A stretch of 64,000 nucleotides of DNA, taken from Leifsonia sp. SCN 70-46 (GTDB lineage Bacteria > Actinomycetota > Actinomycetes > Actinomycetales > Microbacteriaceae). The DNA lies in NCBI GenBank assembly GCA_001725325.1, contig MEFY01000002.1, positions 1,987,559-2,051,558 of the forward strand, in the 5' to 3' direction. Below the pieces are notes generated by a model. It made no database searches, had not been told where the DNA came from, and saw nothing but the letters and a program-made list of their open reading frames with translations. Of the stretch, positions 52,214 to 61,106 are shown piece by piece. Positions within the stretch are counted from its first letter, which is position 1, and the number at the start of each line of letters is the position of its first letter. The translations under genes and the position numbers were made by a program.

Positions 52214-53198
52214 CGACAGCACGGCGGTCGACCTCGAGGTCGACGGCGTCGCGATGGTGAGGCTCTTGGGCCCGCAGGACAGGCTCCTGGCCACGATCGA
52301 GAAGCAGTACCCGCTCGTGGACGTGCTCGTGCGCGGCAACCAGGTGACGCTCTCCGGAGACGCCGACCAGGTGCACGCGGCGAAGGCCCTCGTGGAGGAG
52401 CTCGTGCACATGGTGCGCGACGGCGTCGACCTCGGGCCCACCGAGGTGACGTCGTCGGCGCGCATCCTCGCCGACAAGTCGGGCAGCCCCGCCGAGCTGC
52501 TCAGCCAGGCGATCCTCACCGCGCGCGGCAAGAGCATCAGGCCCAAGACGCTCGGCCAGAAGGAGTACGTCGACGCGATCGACGAGAACACGATCGTGTT
52601 CGGCATCGGCCCCGCGGGAACCGGCAAGACCTACCTCGCGATGGCCAAGGCCGTGCAGGCGCTGCAGCGCAAGGAGGTCGACCGCATCATCCTGAGCCGG
52701 CCCGCGATCGAGGCGGGCGAGCGGCTGGGCTTCCTGCCCGGATCGCTCACCGACAAGATCGACCCGTACCTGCGGCCGCTCTACGACGCGCTCAACGAGA
52801 TGATGGACCCCGACCTCGTGCCCAAGCTGCTCGCGGCGGGCACCGTCGAGGTCGCGCCGCTCGCGTACATGCGCGGTCGCACGCTCAACAACTCCTTCGT
52901 CGTGCTCGACGAGGCGCAGAACACGACGCCCGAGCAGATGAAGATGTTCCTCACCCGCCTCGGCTTCGGCTCGAAGATGGTCATCACGGGCGACATCACG
53001 CAGGTCGACCTGCCCGTGGGCGCGTCGGGCCTGCAGCTCGTCACTAAGGTGCTCGACGACATCGACGACATCCACTTCGCGCGCCTCACGAGCGCCGATG
53101 TCGTGCGGCACAACCTCGTCGGCCAGATCGTCGACGCCTACACGAAGTACGACGCCCTCCAGCAGGTCGCCAAGCACGATCGGAAGCAGAAGCGATGA
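52203..53198 (+). CDS. phoH: PhoH-family ATPase (YbeZ)
   Basis: This 331-residue ATPase has an N-terminal KH-like region, Walker A G-P-A-G-T-G-K-T (136-143), Walker B-type V-V-L-D-E-A-Q-N near residue 237 and I-T-G-D-I-T-Q near 261. It works with the adjacent YbeY in RNA metabolism. The start is the rare TTG at 52203, inside the HIT gene. The stop overlaps the ybeY ATG. Confidence 0.93.
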   Translation: MASDDSTAVDLEVDGVAMVRLLGPQDRLLATIEKQYPLVDVLVRGNQVTLSGDADQVHAAKALVEELVHMVRDGVDLGPTEVTSSARILADKSGSPAELLSQAILTARGKSIRPKTLGQKEYVDAIDENTIVFGIGPAGTGKTYLAMAKAVQALQRKEVDRIILSRPAIEAGERLGFLPGSLTDKIDPYLRPLYDALNEMMDPDLVPKLLAAGTVEVAPLAYMRGRTLNNSFVVLDEAQNTTPEQMKMFLTRLGFGSKMVITGDITQVDLPVGASGLQLVTKVLDDIDDIHFARLTSADVVRHNLVGQIVDAYTKYDALQQVAKHDRKQKR

Positions 53199-53656
53199 GC
53201 ATCGAGATCAACAACGAGTCGGGCGTCGAGGTCGACGAGCAGGCCGTGCAGCGCCTCGCCGTCTTCGCGCTCGACCAGATGCACGTGCACCCCGACGCCG
53301 AGCTCGCGATCGTGTTCGTCGACGAGGCGGCGATGGAGTCGCTCCACGTGCAGTGGATGGACGAGCCCGGCCCCACCGACGTGCTGAGCTTCCCCATGGA
53401 CGAGCTGCGCCCCGGCACGGAGGACAACCCCGCGCCCGCCGGTCTCCTCGGCGACATCGTCGTGTGCCCGCAGGTCGCCATCGCGCAGGCGGAGGCCGCC
53501 GGCCACAGCCCGCTCGAGGAGATGCTCCTGCTCACGACCCACGGCATCCTCCACCTGCTCGGCTTCGACCACGCCGAGCCCGAGGACGAGAAGGAGATGT
53601 TCGGCATCCAGCGCGACATCCTCGTCGGCTTCGCCCTCGACGAGCGACGACGGTAG
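53195..53656 (+). CDS. ybeY: Endoribonuclease YbeY
   Basis: This 153-residue metalloprotein has the signature H-G-I-L-H-L-L-G-F-D-H with zinc ligands H116, H120 and H126. It takes part in 16S rRNA 3'-end maturation and ribosome quality control. The ATG overlaps the phoH stop (ATGA). Confidence 0.96.
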   Translation: MSIEINNESGVEVDEQAVQRLAVFALDQMHVHPDAELAIVFVDEAAMESLHVQWMDEPGPTDVLSFPMDELRPGTEDNPAPAGLLGDIVVCPQVAIAQAEAAGHSPLEEMLLLTTHGILHLLGFDHAEPEDEKEMFGIQRDILVGFALDERRR

Positions 53657-53661
53657 CCGCC

Positions 53662-54957
53662 ATGGTCGCGGTCTTCTTCAGCGTCGCGGCGCTGCTCGTC
53701 GTCTTCGGCGGGCTCCTCGCGGCAGCCGACGCCGCGCTCTCGGTGCTGAGCCGCACCGACCTCATCGAGATCGCCGGGCATGCCAGGGCCAAGCGCTCGC
53801 TCGTCGGCATCGCGGCCGATCCGGGCGCGCACATCAACGCGCTGAACTTCATGCGCATCGTCGCCGAGACCGCCGCCGCCGTGCTCGTGACCCTCGCCTT
53901 CGCCTCGCTCTTCGAGGACTGGTGGTGGACCCTCCTCGCGAGCGCCCTCATCATGACGGGCGTCTCGTTCGTGCTCGTGGGGTCGAGCCCGCGCAGCGTG
54001 GGCCGCGCGCACGCGCGCCCGGTCATCCGCTTCGCCGCCCTCATCGTGCGCGCCACGCGCGTCGTGCTGGGGCCCATCGCCGACGCCCTCGTCGCCCTCG
54101 GCAACCGCGTCACCCCAGGCCGACCGCCGAGCGCCACGTTCTCGAGCGAGGAGCAGCTGCTCAGCATGGTCGACGAGGCCACGGAGCTGGAGGTGCTCGA
54201 GGAGGACGACCGCGAGCTCATCCACTCGATATTCGAGTTCAACGACACGGTCGTGCGCGAGGTCATGATCCCGCGCACCGACATGGTCACGATCGACGCC
54301 GACGCGACGGTGGGTGCGTCGATGGGCCTCTTCCTCAGCAAGGGGATCTCGAGGATGCCCGTCATCGGCGAGGACATCGACGAGGTGCTCGGGGTGCTCT
54401 ACCTGCGCGACGTGGCCCGGGTCGTGCACGAGAAGCCGCGCGGGGCCGAGGCGCTCACGGCATCCTCGCTCGCGCGCGCCGCCCTCTTCGCGCCCGAGTC
54501 GCAGAAGGCCGACAGCCTGCTGCGCCAGATGCAGCTCGAGTCGAACCACCTCGCCATGGTCGTGGACGAGTACGGCGGCATCGCCGGCCTCGTGACGCTC
54601 GAAGACCTCATCGAGGAGCTCGTGGGAGACATCTCCGACGAGTACGACCACGACGTCACCGAGGTGCAGGAGCTCGGGGACGGCCGCTACCGCGTCTCCG
54701 CGCGCGTGCCCATCGACGAGCTCGGCGACCTGTTCGGGCTCGAGCTCGAAGACGACGAGGTCGACTCCGTCGGCGGCCTGCTCACGAAGGTGCTCGGCCG
54801 CATCCCCACCCCGGGTGCCTCTGCAGGATTCTCGGGCCTCATCCTCACCGCGGACCGGACAGAGGGCCGCCGCAAGCGCCTGAGCACCGTGCTCGTGGAG
54901 CGCGACCCCGCCCTCATCGACGCGCAGGCCGCGTTCGCAGAGAAAGAAGCACAATGA
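53662..54957 (+). CDS. CNNM/CorC-type membrane protein with paired CBS domains
   Basis: This 431-residue protein of the hemolysin C/CorC group has an N-terminal CNNM membrane domain with about three helices (residues 1-110). It is followed by V-R-E-V-M-I-P-R-T-D-M-V (~199) opening a CBS pair (~205-325, with D-E-Y-G-G-I-A-G-L-V-T near 298) and a CorC_HlyC C-terminal domain (R-V-P-I-D-E-L). It is linked to Mg2+/Co2+ homeostasis. It occupies the conserved slot between ybeY and era and overlaps the era ATG. Confidence 0.93.
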   Translation: MVAVFFSVAALLVVFGGLLAAADAALSVLSRTDLIEIAGHARAKRSLVGIAADPGAHINALNFMRIVAETAAAVLVTLAFASLFEDWWWTLLASALIMTGVSFVLVGSSPRSVGRAHARPVIRFAALIVRATRVVLGPIADALVALGNRVTPGRPPSATFSSEEQLLSMVDEATELEVLEEDDRELIHSIFEFNDTVVREVMIPRTDMVTIDADATVGASMGLFLSKGISRMPVIGEDIDEVLGVLYLRDVARVVHEKPRGAEALTASSLARAALFAPESQKADSLLRQMQLESNHLAMVVDEYGGIAGLVTLEDLIEELVGDISDEYDHDVTEVQELGDGRYRVSARVPIDELGDLFGLELEDDEVDSVGGLLTKVLGRIPTPGASAGFSGLILTADRTEGRRKRLSTVLVERDPALIDAQAAFAEKEAQ

Positions 54958-55841
54958 CCTTCCGCGCCGGATTCGTGACCTTCGTCGGCCGCCCCAACGT
55001 GGGCAAGTCCACGCTCACCAACGCGCTCGTGGGGGAGAAGGTCGCCATCACCTCCTCGAAGCCCCAGACCACGCGGCGGGCCATCCGCGGCATCGTGCAC
55101 CTCGACGACGGGCAGCTCATCATCGTCGACACCCCCGGGATGCACCGGCCCCGCACCCTGCTCGGCGAGCGGCTCAACACGATCGTGCAGGACACCCTCG
55201 GCGAGGTCGACGTGATCGGACTGTGCGTGCCCGCGAACGAGAAGATCGGGCCCGGCGACAAGTACATCAACGAGCAGCTCGACGCCTTCCCGCGCGCCAA
55301 GAAGGTCGCCATCGTGACCAAGATCGACGCGACATCCCGCCCCGCCGTCGCGGAGCAGCTGCAGGCGATCAACGAGCTGCGCGAGTGGGACTCGATCATC
55401 CCCATCTCGTCGTTCGACAAGGTGCAGCTCGACGTGCTCTCGACGGAGCTGCTCAAGCTGCTGCCCGAGTCGCCCGCGCTCTACCCGGGCGGCACGACGA
55501 CCGACGAGACGACCGAGTCGCGCATCGCCGAACTCATCCGCGAGGCCGTGCTCGAGGGCGTCATGGACGAGCTGCCGCACTCGATCGCGGTCACCATCGA
55601 CGACACGATCGAGCGCGACGACAAAGACCTCGTCGAGATCTACGCCAACCTCTTCGTCGAGCGCGACAGCCAGAAGGGCATCATCATCGGGCACCAGGGC
55701 AAGCGGCTGCAGGATGTCGGAGCCCGCGCCCGCGTCGAGATCGAGAAGCTGCTCGGCAAGCAGGTGTTCCTCTCCCTGCGCGTGAAGGTCGCGAAGGAGT
55801 GGCAGCGCGACGCCAAGCAGCTCGGGCGGCTGGGGTTCTAG
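54954..55841 (+). CDS. era: GTPase Era
   Basis: This 295-residue GTPase has G1 G-R-P-N-V-G-K-S (12-19), D-T-P-G (G3) and T-K-I-D (G4). A C-terminal KH domain contains Q-K-G-I-I-I-G-H-Q-G-K-R-L near residue 240. It binds the 3' end of 16S rRNA and checks 30S assembly. The ATG overlaps the previous stop. It ends the hrcA-era unit. Confidence 0.96.
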   Translation: MTFRAGFVTFVGRPNVGKSTLTNALVGEKVAITSSKPQTTRRAIRGIVHLDDGQLIIVDTPGMHRPRTLLGERLNTIVQDTLGEVDVIGLCVPANEKIGPGDKYINEQLDAFPRAKKVAIVTKIDATSRPAVAEQLQAINELREWDSIIPISSFDKVQLDVLSTELLKLLPESPALYPGGTTTDETTESRIAELIREAVLEGVMDELPHSIAVTIDDTIERDDKDLVEIYANLFVERDSQKGIIIGHQGKRLQDVGARARVEIEKLLGKQVFLSLRVKVAKEWQRDAKQLGRLGF

Positions 55842-55851
55842 GGGGCTCCAC

Positions 55852-55950
55852 CCCTGCCGGCCCGGCCCCGGCCGGCCCGGCCCTCGCCGCCCGGCCCGCC
55901 CGGTCCCGCCCCGCCCGGCCCGTCCGCACCGCGCCCCCGCCCTTGCCCCG
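55852..55950. repeat. C/G-only low-complexity tract
   Basis: Nearly 100 bases contain very few A or T and consist of degenerate GGCCC/CCGGC/CCCGCC units. It lies immediately after era and before the first of two related hairpins. It could fold into extended GC stems. No coding frame here looks real. Confidence 0.7.
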
Positions 55951-55964
55951 TGAAACGATCCAGC

Positions 55965-56009
55965 GGGCGATTGTGGTCGGTGCGCTGAGGTTCTCCACCA
56001 CAATCGCCC
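55965..56009. repeat. Perfect 13-bp inverted repeat upstream of the DUF559 gene
   Basis: GGGCGATTGTGGT (55965-55977) is repeated inverted at 55997-56009 around a 19-nt loop. The arms are AT-richer than the region. They resemble the arms of the hairpin at the end of the DUF559 gene (56981-57037), sharing GGGC-A-ATT-TGG-like letters. It may also terminate era transcription. Confidence 0.75.
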
Positions 56010-56074
56010 TTTCGGCGTGATTTCGAGGAAGTGCGCTCCGACCAGTCCGGTAGTGGGCCGGCCTCGGCCAACCT

Positions 56075-57010
56075 GTGCGGATGCGCATGCCTCCACCCCT
56101 GCCGCCCGAGTTCACCGACGGTGCCTTCACGGTGGGGGAGGCCGGCGCCGCGGGCATCCCCCGTTCCAGACTCAGACGCTCGGACCTCGTCTCGCCGTTC
56201 GCCGGCGTGCGTGCGTGGGAACAGCCCCTCACGCCCTTCGACCGGTGTCTGGCCTACGCACCGCGGCTGCGACCCGGGCAGGCCTTCAGCCACATCTCCG
56301 CGGCGGTCCTCTGGGGCGTGTGGCTGCCGGCCCGCCTGCGTCATTACGAAATGGTGGACGTCCTCGCGCTTTCCCCCTCGGATCGTCCGCGTGCGCGGGG
56401 CGTGGTGGGCCGCCGCGCGTACTCCGCCCAGGTGACTATCCGGCACGGCCATCCGATCGTCGCTCCCGCTGAGCTCTGGGTGCAGCTCGGAACCCTCCTC
56501 GAGCCCGAGGAGCTGGTGACCGCGGGCGACAGCCTGGTGCGCCGCAAGAATCCGCCGATGTCGATGGACGAGCTCGTCGCCGCGACGGCCGGGGGATCGG
56601 GGAGAGGCATCGTCCGCGCACGCCGCGCGCTCCCCGACGTGCGGGAGGGCGCGGACTCGGCGCGCGAGACCAGGCTACGTGTGCTCCTCGTGCGCGCGGG
56701 ACTTCCGGAGCCCGAGGTCAACGGGATCATCACGCTGTCCGATGGAGAGCAGACCCATGGCGACCTCGTGCTCCGGCAGTGGAGGGTGCTCGTGGAGTAC
56801 GACGGTCGCCAGCACCGGACGAGTCGGCGTCAGTTCGAGAGGGACGTGCTCCGGCTCGAGCGGCTCGCCGCTGAGGGCTGGGTCGTGATCCGCGTGCTCT
56901 CCGTCCATCTCGACGACGAACGGGCAGTCGTGCACCGGGTGGTCCGTGCAATGAGGGCCCGAGGGTGGCGCGGAAGGCTGTCGAGAGGGCAATTCTGGCT
57001 ACATCTCTGA
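56075..57010 (+). CDS. DUF559-domain protein with N-terminal AbiEi-like region
   Basis: This ~311-residue protein has an N-terminal region like AbiEi-type antitoxin or winged-helix domains (T-V-G-E-A-G-A-A-G-I-P-R-S-R-L-R-R-S-D-L-V, ~18-38). A C-terminal DUF559 domain of the PD-(D/E)XK/Vsr nuclease type follows: E-T-R-L-R-V-L-L near residue 198, H-G-D-L-V-L near 227, V-L-V-E-Y-D-G-R-Q-H near 238 and a final G-W-V-V-I-R-V. The acidic residues and the E-Y-D-G-x-x-H motif suggest an intact active site. Codon choice is less GC-biased than in the neighbours. Starts at GTG 56075, ATG 56081 or ATG 56087 are all possible. The biological role is unknown. Confidence 0.78.
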   Translation: MRMRMPPPLPPEFTDGAFTVGEAGAAGIPRSRLRRSDLVSPFAGVRAWEQPLTPFDRCLAYAPRLRPGQAFSHISAAVLWGVWLPARLRHYEMVDVLALSPSDRPRARGVVGRRAYSAQVTIRHGHPIVAPAELWVQLGTLLEPEELVTAGDSLVRRKNPPMSMDELVAATAGGSGRGIVRARRALPDVREGADSARETRLRVLLVRAGLPEPEVNGIITLSDGEQTHGDLVLRQWRVLVEYDGRQHRTSRRQFERDVLRLERLAAEGWVVIRVLSVHLDDERAVVHRVVRAMRARGWRGRLSRGQFWLHL

Positions 57011-57037
57011 CGACGCCAACCATTTCTGCCCTCTCGA
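56981..57037. repeat. Hairpin at the 3' end of the DUF559 gene
   Basis: TCGAGAGGGCA (56981-56991) is repeated inverted and perfectly at 57027-57037. An inner TGG/CCA pair is separated from it by a 4-nt internal loop, and the stop codon of the DUF559 gene lies in the apical loop. The layout and letters resemble the inverted repeat at 55965-56009. Confidence 0.7.
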
Positions 57038-57099
57038 GGGCGGCGGGCGGCGCGCGCACGTACATCCCGCGACGGACGACAGCCGCACGGCAATCCGCC

Positions 57100-57105
57100 T
57101 ACCGT
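57100..57105 (+). promoter_or_regulatory. -10 box of a leaderless promoter (two-component system)
   Basis: TACCGT ends 7 nt before the ATG at 57113. No Shine-Dalgarno is present. Confidence 0.5.
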
Positions 57106-57112
57106 AGAACCC

Positions 57113-58228
57113 ATGTTCCGCCGCCTCACGCAGTTCCAGCTGACCGTCGACATCGGCGTCGCGGTGTTCTGCCTGCTCGTGCGCGCGACGATGTCGTTCG
57201 ACAACCTCTTCATGTGGGTCGTCGTCGTGCTCATGGCGACGGCACTCGCGCTGCGCCGCGTGAGCCCGGGGCTCGCGCTCGCCGTCGCCTGGGTGGGCGC
57301 GGTGCTGCAGATGGCGGCGGGCCTGTCGCCCGACGTGTCCAACACCGCGATCCCCGCCGTGCTGTACGTGACCGCCCGCTACGGCGGCCGCATCGTCAAG
57401 TGGAGCGGCCTCGCATCCGCGGGCGTCGGCGCGCTCGTCTCCACCTTCTACGTGGTCTTCGTGCTCGGCGGCTTCTTCGACTACGACCAGCTCGGCTCGT
57501 ACCTGCGCGTGCTGCCGTTCGCCCTCGTCGGCGCGGTCACGACCCTCGGCCTGAGCTGGACCCTCGGCCTCCTCACGCGCACGTGGGCCAACGCGCGCGA
57601 GGCGCGCCGCAACCAGCTCGCCGCGGAGCGCGACGTGGTGGTCGAGCAGGAGCGCAACCGCATCGCGCGCGACATGCACGACGTCGTCGCGCACTCGCTC
57701 GCGGTGGTCATCGCCCAGGCCGACGGCGCGCGCTACGCGACGGCGGCGGGCGACAAGGATGAGGCGCTCGCGACGATCTCGTCGACGGCGCGCGAGGCGC
57801 TCTCCGACGTGCGCGTGCTGCTCGGGCAGCTGCGCCACAGCCAGGAGCCCGGCCCGCAGCCCGTGCTTGCCGACCTCGACCGCCTCGTCGAGCAGCTGCG
57901 GTCGTCGGGGCTCGTCGTCGCCGTCGAGCAGCGCGGCACGCCCGTGCCGCTGCCCGCGACGCGCGAGCTCGCGATCTACCGGATAGTGCAGGAGGCCCTC
58001 ACGAACGCCCTGCGCCACGGCGACACCGGCGAGGAGGTCGTCGTGCTGATCGAGTGGGCGGCGGATGCCGCGACCCTCACGATCTCGAACGCGGTCGGGC
58101 CCGGCGCGCCGAACCCCGACGGGCACGGCCTCGCGGGCATGCGCGAGCGGGCCGTCCTCGTCGGCGGCACGTTCGAGGCCGGCCGGCGCGACGACCGCTG
58201 GGTGGTCTCGGCGAGGATCCCCGCATGA
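57113..58228 (+). CDS. NarL-type sensor histidine kinase
   Basis: This 371-residue kinase has four to five N-terminal transmembrane helices (to ~155) with short loops and no large extracellular domain. A HisKA_3 dimerisation helix follows with the phosphoacceptor in I-A-R-D-M-H-D-V-V-A-H-S (H189), then a compact HATPase_c domain (V-Q-E-A-L-T-N-A-L-R-H near 290, G-H-G-L-A-G-M-R-E-R near 340). Such intramembrane-sensing kinases in actinobacteria often respond to envelope damage or antibiotics. The ATGA overlap with the response regulator couples the pair. Confidence 0.92.
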   Translation: MFRRLTQFQLTVDIGVAVFCLLVRATMSFDNLFMWVVVVLMATALALRRVSPGLALAVAWVGAVLQMAAGLSPDVSNTAIPAVLYVTARYGGRIVKWSGLASAGVGALVSTFYVVFVLGGFFDYDQLGSYLRVLPFALVGAVTTLGLSWTLGLLTRTWANAREARRNQLAAERDVVVEQERNRIARDMHDVVAHSLAVVIAQADGARYATAAGDKDEALATISSTAREALSDVRVLLGQLRHSQEPGPQPVLADLDRLVEQLRSSGLVVAVEQRGTPVPLPATRELAIYRIVQEALTNALRHGDTGEEVVVLIEWAADAATLTISNAVGPGAPNPDGHGLAGMRERAVLVGGTFEAGRRDDRWVVSARIPA

Positions 58229-58857
58229 TCCGGGTGGGACTGGTCGACGACCAGGCGCTGTTCCGCGCGGGCATCCGCATGCTCGTGTCGTCGCAGCCCG
58301 ACCTCGAGTTCGTGGGGGAGGCTGGCGATGGGGCCGCAGGCGTCGCGATGGCGGCCGAGGCGCGGCCCGACGTCATCCTCATGGACATCCGCATGCCCGT
58401 CATGGACGGCATCGAGGCCACGAAGCTCATCGTCGCGGCGGGCCGGAGCAAGGTGCTCGTGCTCACGACGTTCGACCTCGACGAGGCGGCGGCGCGCGCG
58501 ATCCGCGGGGGTGCGAGCGGCTTCATCCTCAAGGATGCCGACCCCGAGCTGCTGCTCGCCTCGATCCGCGCCGTGCATTCCGGCAGCTCCGTGATCGCCG
58601 CCTCGGCGACGCGCGAGCTGTTCGAGCACTTCGGCCAGCAGGCGACCGTCGAGCCGGTGGAGTTCGAGGCGCTCACGGCGCGCGAGAAGGAGATCTTCCT
58701 GCTCGCCGCGCGCGGCCTGAGCAACGCGGAGATCGCGAAGCAGGAGTTCCTGAGCGAGGCCACGGTCAAGACCCACATCAGCCGCATCCTCGCCAAGCTC
58801 GACCTGCGCGACCGCGTGCAGCTCGTCGTCTACGCGTACGAGAACGGGCTCGCCTAG
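58225..58857 (+). CDS. NarL/LuxR-family response regulator
   Basis: This 210-residue regulator has a receiver domain (D8-D9, phosphoacceptor D54 in L-M-D-I-R-M-P, K103 in F-I-L-K-D) and a C-terminal LuxR HTH (L-T-A-R-E-K-E-I-F-L-L-A-A-R-G-L-S-N-A-E-I...T-V-K-T-H-I). It is the cognate partner of the kinase upstream. The nearest target candidates are the ABC genes starting at 58932. Confidence 0.94.
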   Translation: MIRVGLVDDQALFRAGIRMLVSSQPDLEFVGEAGDGAAGVAMAAEARPDVILMDIRMPVMDGIEATKLIVAAGRSKVLVLTTFDLDEAAARAIRGGASGFILKDADPELLLASIRAVHSGSSVIAASATRELFEHFGQQATVEPVEFEALTAREKEIFLLAARGLSNAEIAKQEFLSEATVKTHISRILAKLDLRDRVQLVVYAYENGLA

Positions 58858-58931
58858 ATCATCCTTGCGATGTAGTCCGCAGGGACGTGAGGCCGATTCG
58901 CCGAGGATGCCCCGCGCGCGAGTCTGGGGAT

Positions 58932-59693
58932 ATGGAAATCACCCCCGACTCCCTCGGCCTCGTGGCCAGGGTTGCAAGCCTCACCAAGTCCTACGGCACC
59001 GCCTCCACGGCGGTCACGGCCCTCGACGACGTGTCGATCGGCATCCGCAAGGGAGAGTTCACCGCCATCATGGGGCCGAGCGGCTCCGGCAAGTCGACCC
59101 TCATGCACATCATGGCCGGCCTCGACACCGCGACCTCGGGCCGCGTCTGGATCGGCAACACCGAGATCACCGACCTGCAGGACACCGAGCTCACCATGAT
59201 CCGCCGCCGGCGCGTGGGCTTCGTGTTCCAGTCGTTCAACCTCGTGCCGACGCTCGACATCGAGGGGAACATCCTGCTCCCGTTCGAGCTCGACGGCCGC
59301 AAGCCCACGTCGGGCGAGCGCGGCTGGATCGACGAGCTCGTGGGCTCGCTCGGCCTCGCCGACCGCCTGCGCCACCGGCCGCACGAGCTCTCGGGCGGCC
59401 AGCAGCAGCGCGTCGCCATCGCCCGCGCCCTCGGATCGCGCCCCGAGCTCGTCTTCGCGGACGAGCCCACGGGCAACCTCGACTCCCGCACGGGCCGCGA
59501 GGTGCTGTCGCTGCTCGCGACGTCGAGCGCGACGTACGGCCAGAGCATCGCCATGGTCACGCACGACCCCGTGGCGGCGAGCTTCGCCGATCGCATCCTG
59601 TTCCTCGCCGACGGCAAGGTCGTCGAGGACCGCGGCCGCTCGACGGCCGCGGAGATCAGCGCGTTCATGCTCGGCATGGAGGCACGGCAGTGA
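58932..59693 (+). CDS. ABC transporter ATP-binding protein (MacB/LolD type)
   Basis: This 253-residue ATPase has Walker A G-P-S-G-S-G-K-S (48-55), Q-S-F-N-L-V-P-T in the Q-loop, signature L-S-G-G-Q-Q-Q-R (~154), and Walker B with D-E-P-T-G-N-L-D, the hallmark of MacB/FtsE/LolD-like mechanotransmission ABC proteins. It drives the FtsX-like subunit encoded next, which starts inside its stop codon (GTGA). A role in antimicrobial-peptide or envelope-stress export is suggested by the two-component system beside it. Confidence 0.93.
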   Translation: MEITPDSLGLVARVASLTKSYGTASTAVTALDDVSIGIRKGEFTAIMGPSGSGKSTLMHIMAGLDTATSGRVWIGNTEITDLQDTELTMIRRRRVGFVFQSFNLVPTLDIEGNILLPFELDGRKPTSGERGWIDELVGSLGLADRLRHRPHELSGGQQQRVAIARALGSRPELVFADEPTGNLDSRTGREVLSLLATSSATYGQSIAMVTHDPVAASFADRILFLADGKVVEDRGRSTAAEISAFMLGMEARQ

Positions 59694-61075
59694 ACGGGTT
59701 CAGCTTCCGGGAGCACCGGCCGAGCATCCTCGTCGCCTCGCTGAGCGCCGCGTTCGGCGTCTCGCTGCTGCAGGTGACGACCAACCTCGCCCTCGTGATC
59801 TCGTCCGACGACGTGACGGGCTCGAGCCCGGCCCTGCGCGCGTTCCTGCAGGTGATCGCCGTCGTGTTCATCATCATCGCGACCTACGTGGGGGCCGTCG
59901 TCACGGCGAACACGTTCTCGACGATCATCGCGGGCCGCACGCGCACCATCGCGCTGCTTCGCCTCGTGGGCGCGACGGCGGCGAGCCAGCGCCGCGCGGT
60001 GGCGCGCGAGGGGCTCATGGTCGGCATCATCGGCGCGATCATCGGCACCGTCGTCGGCAGCCTCGTGACCCTGGGCCTCGTGCTCACGGGCATCGCGCTC
60101 GACTTCCTGCCGTCGATCGCGTACACCTACCTCGACCCGGTGATCCTCATCCCCATCCTGGGCGTCGTGATCACGACGTGGACCGCGTCGTGGGTGGGCT
60201 CGCGCCGCGTGCTGCACGTGACTCCCATGCAGGCGACGGGGGCCGCGCTCGAGGAGAGCCGCGAAGAGGCCGCGGGCCACCGGGGCCGCAACCGTGTCGC
60301 GCTCACGCTGTTCATCATCGGCACGGCCATCCTCGCGCTCGCCGTCGTCGTGGGCCTCGCGTCGCCCGTCGGCGTGCTCGTGGGCGTGTTCGGCGGCATC
60401 ATCTCGTTCACGGGCCTCATCCTGGGCGCCGAGCTCGTCATGCCCCCGACCCTGCGGCTCGTCGGCAGGATGCTCGGCAAGAGCCCCTCGGCGCGCCTCG
60501 CCGCGGAGAACGCCGTGCGCTACCCCGAGCGCAGCTCGCGCATGACCATCGGGCTCGTCATCGGCGTGACCCTCGTCACGATGTTCGCGGTGGCTGCGGC
60601 GACGTTCCAGCAGGCGCTCAGCCCCATGGCCGACGCGGCGGACCTCGACCCGCTCCTCAACGGGATCGTCGCGGTGTTCTCGGTGCTCATCGGGTTCAGC
60701 GCGCTCATCGCCGCGGTGGGGCTGGTGAATAACCTGTCGCTCAGCGTCATCCAGCGCACGCGCGAGCTGGGCCTGCTGCGCGCGCTCGGCTTCACCAGCC
60801 GGCAGCTGCGCGGCATGGTGCGCTCCGAGGCCGCGCAGCTCACGGCGGCGGCGGTCATCGTGGGCCTCGTGCTCGGCATCGGGTACGGCTGGGTGGGCGC
60901 GCAGTCGTTCATCGGCACGGCGCCGGGCGTCGAGGGGCTCATGGTGCCCGTTGTTCCGCTGTGGCTCATCGCCGCTGTCGTCGTCGCAGGCGCCGTGCTC
61001 ACCGCCGTGGCGTCGGTCGCGCCTACACGCCGCGCGACGAGCATCGCCCCGGTCGTGGCCCTCGCGGTCGAGTAG
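59690..61075 (+). CDS. FtsX/MacB-like ABC transporter permease
   Basis: This 461-residue protein has an N-terminal helix and two FtsX domains. One region of helices spans ~65-175, and the other is the C-terminal R-T-R-E-L-G-L-L-R-A-L-G-F-T-S-R-Q-L-R block (~360) followed by three helices. It is shorter than many actinobacterial FtsX-like permeases (about 800 residues) because it lacks large periplasmic domains. It is the partner of the preceding ATPase. Confidence 0.88.
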   Translation: MNGFSFREHRPSILVASLSAAFGVSLLQVTTNLALVISSDDVTGSSPALRAFLQVIAVVFIIIATYVGAVVTANTFSTIIAGRTRTIALLRLVGATAASQRRAVAREGLMVGIIGAIIGTVVGSLVTLGLVLTGIALDFLPSIAYTYLDPVILIPILGVVITTWTASWVGSRRVLHVTPMQATGAALEESREEAAGHRGRNRVALTLFIIGTAILALAVVVGLASPVGVLVGVFGGIISFTGLILGAELVMPPTLRLVGRMLGKSPSARLAAENAVRYPERSSRMTIGLVIGVTLVTMFAVAAATFQQALSPMADAADLDPLLNGIVAVFSVLIGFSALIAAVGLVNNLSLSVIQRTRELGLLRALGFTSRQLRGMVRSEAAQLTAAAVIVGLVLGIGYGWVGAQSFIGTAPGVEGLMVPVVPLWLIAAVVVAGAVLTAVASVAPTRRATSIAPVVALAVE

Positions 61076-61093
61076 CCGTCCGCAAGCCCGCCG

Positions 61094-61099
61094 TAGACT
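61094..61099 (+). promoter_or_regulatory. -10 box of a leaderless promoter (AfsR-like gene)
   Basis: TAGACT ends 7 nt before GTG 61107. This supports that start over GTG 61101, which would be only 1 nt from the box. Confidence 0.5.
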
Positions 61100-61106
61100 C
61101 GTGCGC

